This document shows positions 12,590 through 21,902 of a DNA stretch of 64,000 nt, piece after piece (position 1 is the stretch's first letter; every line of letters starts with the position of its first letter). The translations under genes were made by a program, and so were the position numbers. Source of the DNA: Otis tarda (taxonomy: Eukaryota; Chordata; Aves; Otidiformes; Otididae); assembly GCA_026413225.1 (NCBI GenBank), contig CM048553.1, positions 39,844,001-39,908,000 of the forward strand, given 5' to 3'. The notes under the pieces are model-generated. The model ran no database searches, was not told the origin of the DNA, and worked only from the letters and a program-made list of their open reading frames with translations.

Positions 12590-12767
12590 ATTGAGAGTTT
12601 CAGAAGGTTTTATTGCATTTGCACAGTTCCAGGCAAGATGTCTGACTTACTATATGGGTCAGCATTTAAGATCACTACACGTAAATTCATAGAACAGCTA
12701 AATATAACCTTGTACTATGTGTTGTACTATATGTACTGTGGCACTGCAGTTATCCTATGATAAATTT
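12590..12767 (-). other. PP2D1: PP2D1 3' UTR
   Basis: A short 3' UTR of about 180 bases lies between the stop codon (12768-12770) and the predicted cleavage site. No repeat was recognised. Confidence 0.6.
12609..12614 (-). terminator. PP2D1: PP2D1 polyadenylation signal (AATAAA on the - strand)
   Basis: The + strand TTTATT reads AATAAA on the - strand, 154 bases past the PP2D1 stop. Cleavage would fall about 12580-12599, within tens of bases of the RAB5A end. Confidence 0.65.
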
Positions 12768-14023
12768 TTAACTGTTGATGTAATTGGGTATCTTATCACA
12801 TCCATTTAGAAGTACAATCAAAATAGTAATATTATCTCTTGAACCTGCAGCTAATGCCATCTTTACCAGTTGTTCACTAATGTAGCTTGCTGCGTTGTCA
12901 TAGAGTGTCTCAGAGGTGACTCCACCTCTTCCTGCAGTTTCTGATTTGCAATTGAATGGGTACATCTTTGTGTCCTCTTCAAACTGTGGTGGTGGTTTAG
13001 AACCCACTGGTGATACAATCTTCAGTAGTTCTTGACCAGTGTAACTTGCAAGTTTGTCACAAAATATTTCGGAGTCCATTTTTTCTGCCAGTTGTGGAAC
13101 TGAGTCATAATTAGATAGGCATGCTTTTGTATCTTTTGGGGACTGTTTCATGTCTTTAGGTGCTCCTGTCAGAACTACATTCTCTTGCAGCTGTTTATGA
13201 GTGCAACTTGGACCTGTTGCACAGAAAGTATCAGTGTCTGTTTCTTCTTGCACTGTGGTCTGTGAGTGTGGCTGAAAACTGTTAAATAGATGAACGTTTC
13301 TGTCCTCAGACTGTTTCAGTTCTTCAGAACTGTCTTGTGTGCTAGAATTGGACTGTTTTATCTCTCTGTTCTGTGAATTTACTTCACTGTTACTGAAAAC
13401 AGACAGTTCTGGATCAGCTTGATTTTTGTGATCATCGGTTTCCTTGGGAACTCGGTCTTCACTTTGCAAATAGTTCCTCCCAGAACATTTTGACTTATTT
13501 TGTTTCAGGTTGCTTTTTGAGTCAGTGAGGAAAATGTCTTCATTTGAATGCAGTATCTCTAATCTATTTTGCAGATCTTTAATAGTCTTTGAGTCAATTA
13601 AGTTGTCTTCAGTGAGGGGCATCAAATACTGACACTTAGACGGCAAAGTTCTGTTTTGGTGAATGCACTGATACATTCTCAGATAATGAGTGAATGTTGT
13701 TAGAGTTAATGCAAGTACTTCATTGTAATCTAGAACCTCCCAAAGCCCATTAGAAGCTAAAATAAGAAATTGGCAAGTATCATCAATGGGGACAGATACA
13801 GTATGAGGTACAGGTATAACAGATCTTTTCAGTACTGGATCTCCGTGATGTCCAAGACCCCTTGTAGTTCTCAAGTACCCCTCTACTAATCCATCTGGTT
13901 CATTAGTGCTGATGTTCCCACCATTCTGAAGTATGCGTTTTCTCTCGCTTGCGTTAGAAGTGCTGTGCTCTTTTGAGAGGCAGTGACTCTTTCCATTTTT
14001 GCATAAGACTGCATGTGCATTAC
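12768..14023 (-). CDS. PP2D1: PP2D1 last coding exon (residues 342-759)
   Basis: The acceptor on the - strand is CAATTTTAG|GT, which completes the split Gly codon of HVANIG. The exon first encodes the second half of the PP2C core (NAHAVLCKNGK, EGYLRTTRGLG, FLILASNGLWEVL). It then encodes a long hydrophilic insert rich in Ser, Asn, Glu and Lys, and finally the terminal PP2C strand. The segment 12816-13304 holds three related tandem units. Confidence 0.93.
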
Positions 14024-17000
14024 CTAAAATTGAAATAAGATAATACTTTGAATTTTAGTGTACTGATTTTTTTTAAGATACTTTTATTACATTAACAGTT
14101 AGCCTTTGCTATGGATGGGGAAAAAAAAACCTGAGGTCATAGTTCAATTATCTACAGCCACAGGCAACAATATGTCAGTCAATGAATCTGATCTGTTTTA
14201 CAGCAAAGTTTTCTGTGGTTTTTTTTTTTTTTTCCCCTCCCATTATTCAGAAGACTGTTCGAGAACCTTATTCTTCTGACTGCAGTTAAACTCTCTATGA
14301 GGAGTCTTAAGTGACATTTCATTCAGCTTAAAGTGCGGTCTGATAGAAATGTTGCGCCTTAACTGTTTTAAAAGCAAGAGTGCTTATTTTTCTCGAATAC
14401 TTTTTTTTTACGAGAGTGTTTGTTTTCAAAATGTGATGGCTGAATGAACTCATCAAGAAGTTTCAGGTTCAAACTATTTTTAGCAGTATAAAATTTCTAG
14501 TACCTGAAAGTAATTTGGACATCGTGTAGAATTTACAGTTTACTAACATGATGCCTTAAGTCTCTTCCTTGGTTAAGGGACCCGAGGGAGCAAGAGTTCT
14601 CACAGTCATCATGAGAAGTCGAGTCCTTTAGTAGGAAGAGGTACTTTACCTTTCCCTCAACACTTTTGAAATCTGCAGGGTGAGAATGAAAAGTGTTAGA
14701 AATTGCAGTACTGCACGTGACTAGTCCTGTTAGCCTTGAATGCAGAGCATAAAGAAAAGCAGCTCTGAAACAAAGTGATGTATTTTTTGAGATTCTCTAT
14801 AGCTATGCTGGGAGAGGACCAATTTTGTGTTAGAGGAGGTTGTTGATCTCCCATGTGTTGGCATAAGGGCAAAAGTGATGTCTTACAGAAGGAACTTGAG
14901 TGGGGTGGTAGCTTTCCAGACACTGACCTGGCTGCAGTGTGTTCATTTATATTGTATTTTTAATATCTGCCTAGACTAGGGCACAGATATTGGAAAAGTG
15001 TTTATAAGTAGGCACTGCTTATACAGTAGTTGTATTTCTTGGGCAGTATTGTCATTGTTGAGTGTAGGAGACAGCTAAGTGTAGTCTGTGTGAAGGCAGA
15101 TTTCTCTAGAAGGTGATTCAGAATATGAAACTGAAGGACATGCTGGTTTTATTGATTATAGAATGTATATGCCTTAAGTTTTGCTGTGTGAATGTTTCCT
15201 TGTGCTTGCTTCCTCTTCCTCCCTCTGATTTCTGTGGAGAGTTTGAAGATTGTCTAAAATTTCTTTTGAACACTCGGAGTAAGACCACCACCTGCAATCC
15301 TAACAATGGGCATAATATAACCCATGAGGAGCAATTTGACTGAAGAGTAAAATTTAGTCAGCTTTGGATACAAGTCTCTTGTCTGCAAACCAGAGACAGG
15401 GGAAAAAAAAAATTAACAAAACCTAGCTGACCTTTCAATGTGGGACTAAATGAAGAAGACAAAGCTGGCCGATGCCACCATCTCCTGCTCTGCATATCTG
15501 AACATCCTCTTCAGTTGCTTACCTGGTGCTGAAGGAACAGTCTGTATTTCTGTAAGAACACATTCCTGGGGGTAAAATGAAGCTTGATGTTGTGCATATC
15601 TTTTTCTTTGATGTGATACATTTGGTGGAAAATTAAGTGTATTAGATTAAATAAATGTGTATTTAGCAGTGGTTCAAAAATGTGGATTTTAATCATAAAA
15701 GGCTCTGATCAACTTCAAGCCTTAACTCATTAGCAGAGCTTGAGTTTACAGTATCTTTAATTGCAGCCAGCAGAAAACCTCATCTGGGAGGGAAGGATGG
15801 AGGCAGGTAACTAGAACCAGAAAACTTAGGTTGAGTGAATTCTCTACCAAATGTTCTTACCTTCATCTTACCTCTCAAGCTCAATGTAATAAAAATTAGT
15901 TTCTTCCCCAGTAAGGTGAAAAAAAAATGCATCTGAAAACATCACAACTTTTATGCAAGTTAATACTGTATTCCATGAAAGGTATGACTCCATCTCCTGA
16001 AAAAAATCTGAGCTAGTGCTAAACTACCAGTTTTGATACCTGTAACAGTAAAGTCCAAGTAGCTGCAAAAATGCTTGTTTGAGGTAGAAAAAGTATGGCT
16101 ATGGCAACAAGCATCAGGAGGATGGAGGAGAGGAAGGGGGAGAGGGGGAACAGACCACTGTTACTTAGTTCAGTGTCAGTCGTGTTCAAGTTGGTTTATA
16201 GTGTTCCTCAGACTGGCAGAGCATTGCATATTGGTGTTAAGCATTTTTTTTTTCATCCTGAAAATAATGAAGCGCCTCAAATTATTTTTCCCTTTCCCTA
16301 CTGGTCTTCCTTAATTTCCATCGAACTTCATGTGAAGAGATACGAGGAAGTTCTTACAAGTTTTGTGAATACACCCATCTGAGGAGCAAAGAGTGCCCCT
16401 GTTGATGGAAAGTTGCAGTGTTAGCATGCTCCTTATTAATGCTAAGGAGAGCGCTGGACAAGTATTACAGTGCTGGGCATGTGCTTCAAGCAGAGACTGG
16501 GAGACATTAGAGAACATAACTGTAGACAAATCAATTTGAAATGATTCACCTAACAGCTTTTTTTAATATAATTCTGCTTGTGTACTCCTCTATGTGAAAG
16601 CAAGCATCTTGCTTGTAATCATACAGCTGTCTTATGTACACAAGAGAACTTAACTGGTAACAAAAATCACCAAGTGGGAAGATACAATGAGTTGCTAAGA
16701 ACTGCATGAGCTTTATCTCGTGCTTCCTGCAGCAAGGCTGGGTGGAGAAGCAGTAGGAATGTACAAGTGTTTCTGATTGTAATTAACTGATTTTCTACAC
16801 TATGGAAAGGCAAAGCAGGGTTCTGCTTCGTAAGGAAACAGATCTGAATAGATCTTCCATGACAACAGTGGATAACAACCAATTGCCATTTCAGAAATTA
16901 GTAATTCAGATGATCCTCACAGATCAGTTTTCAGTTTACTGGTAGCAAAATGTGGTGGCACTTAGTCTCAATGAAACAAATTAAGAAAAATAATATCTTA

Positions 17001-18446
17001 AATCCCTTGTGTCAATTAAACATGTTTATCAGATCTAAAATCAGATTGGTGATTGCATGCCCTAAAATGATGACAAACACAAAACTCTTGATTAAAAGAG
17101 AAGTCCTTACTACTCTTACAGAGGTCACTCGTGTATTATGGAATGCTTCCTAACTGTCTTTCACGTTACTATATTGACTTTATTGCTTTAACTCAAATAT
17201 CATATTGAAGCTACTTGTCTAATAAGCTTAATATTTATTGTCTGATACCCATTATCAGTTGCAGGGAAGTTTATCCCGTCTCCTTCACGTTGTCAAGTTA
17301 AAGCAGTTGCTGCTTTTTATCTCCAGATAGTTACTGGCAACAAATGTCTAGATTAGGTTATTTTTTCTCTTTTTACTGGGCCGATTAAAAAGAAAAAAAA
17401 TCTTAGTGTGGGATGTACATACCTATATTAGCAACGTGCAGTAACCCAGCAGCACCTTTGGCTGTCCTGGCTAATGGACTGTGCGTGGTGTTTTCAGAAT
17501 GTTTTATTTCTTCTTCCTCAGTGCTATCCGTGTTTTTGCTGGGGATTCTTTCTAGCAGACAGGTAACTGCTGAACAGCCACTCCAGTGAACTTTGGAAAC
17601 CTCGTTCCTTCCCAGTCGTAAAAGTCTATCCATTCTCCAAAAGGACTTGGCATACGCTTTGTGAATCCATTCGTACGTATTGGTCTTGTTAGTCTCATCA
17701 TTGCCTGGTTTATCAGAGAAAATCTTCTCTTTTTCCCTGTAATCTGCCTTGATTACTGTGGCAAAAGAATCCAGAATTTGCTGTTCGTCCTTACTCTTTT
17801 TGTAGGAGGAATCCGTTTGAGCAAGCTGGTCAAGAAATAAAAGTGGAAGCTCTGCTGCAACTGTTTCTGCAGCTGTCGCACCATGAGAGCCATCAACTAA
17901 CCCCAGAAAACATGTATCTGACCTATTTCCATAGCTGTCTAGCACAATGAATCTGTCTTCCATCTCTCCTTGCCATGTGGAATTTCTATCTTGGCAAATT
18001 GATACTGCTTTTATTAAGGAATTATTTATTTTCTTGGAAGTACTAGGATTGTCAATGTTAGCAAGATCACAATACGATGTAGAAGTGTGATTACCAATGA
18101 GGAATTCAAATGAATAATCAATCTTCTGCATCCGTGTCTCAGAATATTTAGGAGTCCTGGTCAGTTTTGAGATCAGTTTCTGTCTCTGAGTTAGAAGTGT
18201 TTTGTTGTCAATCTGAGTTTGTGGGCTGTCAAAGCCCAGCAAAGTTAGGGCTTTGTGGGTTTTTTTATGATAAAGAAGGTGGTATGGGTATATTGCTTGT
18301 TGACATGCAGAGCAAAGAATTGAAATGCACTTGGAGTCATCGTTCTCGGGTGCAATTGTGACTCTCTTCAGGTGATCTTCCTCATCTCTGGAAAGTTCAA
18401 AATCAGGTGGGTTTATTTTGTCCTGAGATTTTTCCTCCTGTGTCAT
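12768..18446 (-). CDS. PP2D1: PP2D1, PP2C-like domain protein, probable pseudophosphatase
   Basis: Joining 18446-17423 and 14023-12768 (- strand) gives 2,280 bases, 759 residues plus stop, longer than the roughly 630 residues I recall for human PP2D1. The PPM/PP2C fold begins near residue 158 (WQGEMEDRF) and ends with GSRDNITILIV (735-745). Retained metal-site acidic residues are Glu163, Asp164, Asp185 and Asp738. By comparison with PPM1A, several catalytic positions are changed: the phosphate-binding Arg33 is Gln159; the DGHGG motif is DGSHG (185-189), losing His62; GDSR is GNAH, so Asp146 is Asn343; SDGLWD is SNGLWE, so Asp239 is Asn433. I infer little or no phosphatase activity. A Cys45-Cys48-His56-His60 cluster near the N terminus could bind zinc. 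Residues about 450-690 form a long Ser/Thr/Asp-rich insert ending in tandem repeats (see findings). The start at 18446 follows an AG (TTTATAG|A-ATG), so a 5' UTR exon or a short extra coding exon may lie upstream. Confidence 0.93.
12816..13304 (-). repeat. PP2D1: Three degenerate in-frame tandem repeats in PP2D1
   Basis: On the - strand, unit 1 is 13304-13134 (residues 582-638), unit 2 is 13133-12975 (639-691) and unit 3 starts at 12974 (692). Units 2 and 3 align without gaps, from DTK at their starts to Gly-Ser 43 residues later. The pattern is DTK....N..S, then SE...D..ASY, then L.K.....GS. Unit 1 fits with a three-residue insertion and shares the FN (with unit 3), TDTF and L.....G positions. 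Only unit 3 continues into the true PP2C end (SRDNITILIV). Confidence 0.75.
14024..17422 (-). other. PP2D1: PP2D1 intron, 3.4 kb
   Basis: It is bounded on the - strand by G|GTATGT and TTTTAG. Open frames inside (for example 14696-14923 and 16095-16382) are short and unrelated to known families. No repeat family was recognised with confidence. Confidence 0.8.
17423..18446 (-). CDS. PP2D1: PP2D1 first recognised coding exon (residues 1-341 plus one base)
   Basis: It encodes an acidic N terminus (DFELSRDEEDHL), a CxxC-x7-HxxxH cluster (45-60) and a linker. The first half of the PP2C domain follows, with MED (162-164), FLGLVDGSHGATAAE, WRMDRLLRLGR, WSGCSAVTCLLE and LLHVANIG. The donor on the - strand is G|GTATGTAC (phase 1). 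Past the splice site the open frame runs only six more codons, confirming the exon end. Confidence 0.92.
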
Positions 18447-20498
18447 TCTATAAAGGAGTTAAATATGTTAAGAGGTTTTCTATGTTCATATTTCAATATT
18501 TTAATATTAGATAACACTACATGTACCTTAGCTTTGTTTTCACTCTCTTACAAACTGAATTGCATCATTGTGTACTAACGCATACATGATCAAGAAACTG
18601 GGAAGCCCATGTGAGGTTAAATAGAAATAGTAACTAATACTGTTAAAAATCAGTATGCATGTTAAAGAAATGAAAAGTTTGGAAGTACAGAGTTCGTGAC
18701 ACAATTTAGATAATTCTTGTACCTGGTGAGGTTTCAGTCAGTTGTTTCCGCTTTGTGATTCTATGCATAGCCCTGTGCCTTCACACTGTTAGAACTGTAA
18801 ATACGATGTAGTTCCTCATCAGCTTTTCGGTTTCTATTCATCACTTTCCAGACGTGGCAATGGAGTGTAATTCCTGCTTGGGGGAGGGGGAAGCATCTTC
18901 AAGATTAAGATTTAAAAAAAAAATCTACCGATATGAAACAGGGCCAGAAGCATTGGTGTATCTCTTCAATCAAATCTTACTCCCATTTTTAGTTCCCCAA
19001 ATCTCACTCCCAGTTTTAGTTGTGAGGGCTTTAAGAGTGAACTAGAAAAAAATTAAATTACTTTATACCATTGTATTAAAGCAGACAGAAGACAAATTAC
19101 ATTTATGTGGACAATATTCTATTGTTTTTCTTGCTTATTTTGCAATGTTCATGTTCCCTTACTGTAGGATGGATTTTGAATGTGTCAGTTTCTAAATCAA
19201 GAAAGCATAATGAAGAACAAAAGGGTTATGAAATGGGCCAAGCAGTGTGTGAGCTTTTTGGGTCTGTAGGAAACACCCCTGCTCGTTGAGCTGCGAAACC
19301 TGCGAGCAGCAGCACACACCCCCTATATTCTCTAGCCATCAGGATGGAAGGACAGTCACGCTTGGCCACAGAACTTGTGGAAGAGCAACGAGGCTGAAAA
19401 TGTGGAATCAAGGCCAGGTACTGCAAGGACATCATAGGATCTAGTCACCACAAGCCTCTCTGCCCGTTTTCCAGCTGAAGCTAATCCCTTCCTCCTGTCC
19501 CCGTGCACCTCCTCTCTCCCATTTCAGCTCCAGCCTCCCCTTCTTGCCAGCTCAGTCTCTCTCTCCTCAGTCTCCTACCTTGTTGCTGTCTGGCTATTCT
19601 TAAGTCTGGTGCTACAAACCCAAGAGTCAGAGCTGTAGAGTAAGTCCTGTTGAGACACTAAGCCCTGGCAGAGGCCAGCCGGCACAGAGGGCACTGCCCA
19701 AATTCAGCACCTACACACTGGCATGTCTCCACCCAGCACTGGTAAACTGATTATGCTTTTTACATATCGTAACTTGCTCTGATTTGGGTAAATCTGCAAG
19801 AATGACAAAAGGTGCACAACTGACACCATTCCACCCAAATTTCCAAACCTTAGTTTAAAACCTGACAAGCTTGGACGTTTCTCTATAAAACAGTTATTAG
19901 AATTTTGGTTTAATACATGCAAACAAACATATTTTTTCGCATCATGTTCTCAGAAACAGCTAAACTGTATTACCTGGAACTCTTTCAAATGTTCTACTTC
20001 AGGCTTGGAAAAGTTCAGTATGAACAGTTATGCGGCAGATAAGTTAGTGAAAACATGAGGCAACCCTATTGGTAGCAGCACTAGTAATTCTGCCTATAAT
20101 TAGAAATTAGTAAGAAACTCTGGAAATATCAATATTGCTTAGGCAGTAGATTAAATTAATTGTTTGAATGGCTGCTATGTCCTATAAAGTGATGTGCAGC
20201 TAAGCCTTACAGCTGTTTGCATAACATCCTCTCCCCTTAGATCAGCACATAACATACGTGTACAGACGTGTATAACATACAAAATCCTGACACTGTGTGA
20301 GAAGCTCAGCTTGCCACCCTATACATTGTCTCTCTACTAAGTATGAAAACATAGTGTTTACATTTGTTAAGTTAATTGTGTTAATTTTATTTAGTGTTTA
20401 GTATTTGTGTATGGATGAGAAAGCAGAGAAAAATGCATTTGTTACAGATTTTTATTATATTCTCTTCTGAGATTTCTGACTTCCAGCTAACCTTTGTT
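18447..20498. other. Upstream flank of PP2D1, no gene recognised
   Basis: AT-rich sequence that should hold any PP2D1 5' UTR exon, but I see no supported exon. Around 19450-19600 is a CT-rich patch of TCTCTCCTCAG-like runs. No CpG island is present here, so the PP2D1 promoter is either CpG-poor or further right. Confidence 0.5.
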
Positions 20499-20757
20499 AG
20501 AATCATAGAATGGTTTGCGTTGGAAAAGACCGTAAAGCTCATCTAATTCCAACCCCCCTGCCCTGGGCAGGGACACCTTCCACTAGACCAAGTCACCCAA
20601 AGACCCATCCAACCTGACCTTGAATGCTTCCAGGGATGAGGCATCCACAGCTTCTCTGGGCAACCTGTTCCAGGGCCTCACCACCCTCACAGTAAGGAGT
20701 TTCTTCCTAATGTGTAATATAAGTGTACCCTCTTCCAGTTTAAAACTGTTACTGCTG
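20499..20757 (-). mobile_element. CR1 LINE 3'-end fragment, interrupted by an LTR
   Basis: The + strand starts with AGAATCATAGAATGG, the complement of the CR1 tail. It runs through the familiar CR1 segment (CCTGCCCTGGGCAGGGACAC, TCTCTGGGCAACCTGTTCCA, AGTTTCTTCCTAATGTG, CTCTTCCAGTTTAAAAC). The match stops at the LTR insertion at 20758. The bases after the LTR may continue the element weakly. Confidence 0.93.
20753..20757. repeat. Target-site duplication, left copy (TGCTG)
   Basis: TGCTG directly precedes the LTR and is repeated at 21898-21902 directly after it. Five bases is the usual duplication length for avian ERVL-type elements. Confidence 0.8.
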
Positions 20758-21897
20758 TGTTGTAGTTCAGCCCCGATCAGAACCAGACTATGCAGTCTCT
20801 CTCTCACTCCCCCACCCTCCGAGAGAATAGGGGCAGATGATATAAGAAAAACAGCTCGAGGTTTGAGATAAGGACAGGGAGAAAATCCTTAAAGTTACTG
20901 TTACAGGCAAAACAGACTCGACTTGGGGAAAACTATTCATTCATTACGAAAAACAGCAGGATAATGAGACAGAGAACAAGATAACTTCCCTCCACCCCTC
21001 CCTCTTCCCAAGCTTAACATTATCTTTACTACCTTCCCCCTTCAAGCAGCGCAGGGAGGGAAGAGGAAATGGGGGTTGCACTCAGTTCATCACGTGTTGT
21101 TTTATGCCGCTGCTTCATGGTTGGGGGAAGAACTCCTCACATTCCTCCCCTGCTCCATTGTGGGGTCCCACCCATATGCCACAGTCCTTCCTGAAACTGC
21201 TCTGGCGTGGGTCATCTCTTCCACGGGGTGCAGTCTCCAGAACGGCCGTCCCAGTGGGCCCTCCATGGGCCACAGCCTCCTTCAGGCATCCACCTACCCC
21301 AGTGTGGGGTCCTTCATGGGCTGCAGGTGGATCTCCGCTCCTCTGTGGACTCCATGGGCTGCAGGGGGACAACCTGCTCCACCATGGTCTTCACCACAGG
21401 CTGCAGGGGAATCTTGGCCAGGAGCCGCATTACTCCTCCCCCTCCTTCTTCACTGACCTTGGCGTCTGCAGCTGTTCCTCTCACAAGAAAAGTTCTTCAC
21501 AACAGGCTGGCAGATGCCTCTCAGAATCTCTTCACATCATCCATCTCCTCTCCTCTCCACTTCTTGCAGCTGGGCAGGGCCTAGTTGGGCCCAGTTGGCT
21601 GCCTGGCAAGAGGCCAGAGGGTGAGGCCTGCAAGGCCCATGCCTGCCCCTCCGTGCCTCTGCCCCCGCTCAGCTTCTTCACATCTTTTTCTTTTTTTTCC
21701 TTCCTGTTTTCCCCTTCTTAAATACGTTATCACAGAGGTGCTATCACGGAACATTCTGCTACCAATCAGCTCAGCCTTGCCCAGCAGCGGGTCCACCCTA
21801 GGCCCGGCCAAGTCCACTGAACAAAGGGGAGCGACTTCTAGCAGTTTCCTACAGAAGCTACCACCTTAGGCCCCCCTCACTAAACAAAACCACAACA
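20758..21897 (-). mobile_element. Solo endogenous-retrovirus LTR, 1,140 bp
   Basis: The element begins TGTTGTAGTT and ends AACCACAACA, so its ends are inverted (TGTTGT/ACAACA) with TG...CA termini, and it is flanked by TGCTG duplications. No gag, pol or env frame is present, so this is a solo LTR left by recombination. The - orientation is favoured. On that strand a CCAAT-type box (GATTGG, near 21763) is followed by a TATA-like TATTTAAG (near 21720), and avian LTRs I know end in a similar ACCACAACA. The GC-rich interior produces several long chance frames that are not genes. The exact family cannot be named from sequence alone. Confidence 0.85.
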
Positions 21898-21902
21898 TGC
21901 TG
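21898..21902. repeat. Target-site duplication, right copy (TGCTG)
   Basis: It matches the five bases at 20753-20757 and marks the right border of the LTR insertion. Confidence 0.8.

Noticed and set aside
21076-21869. Cluster of long frames (up to 205 codons) at 21.1-21.9 kb
   Set aside because: They all lie inside the solo LTR, which is GC-rich and non-coding. No retroviral protein motif is present.
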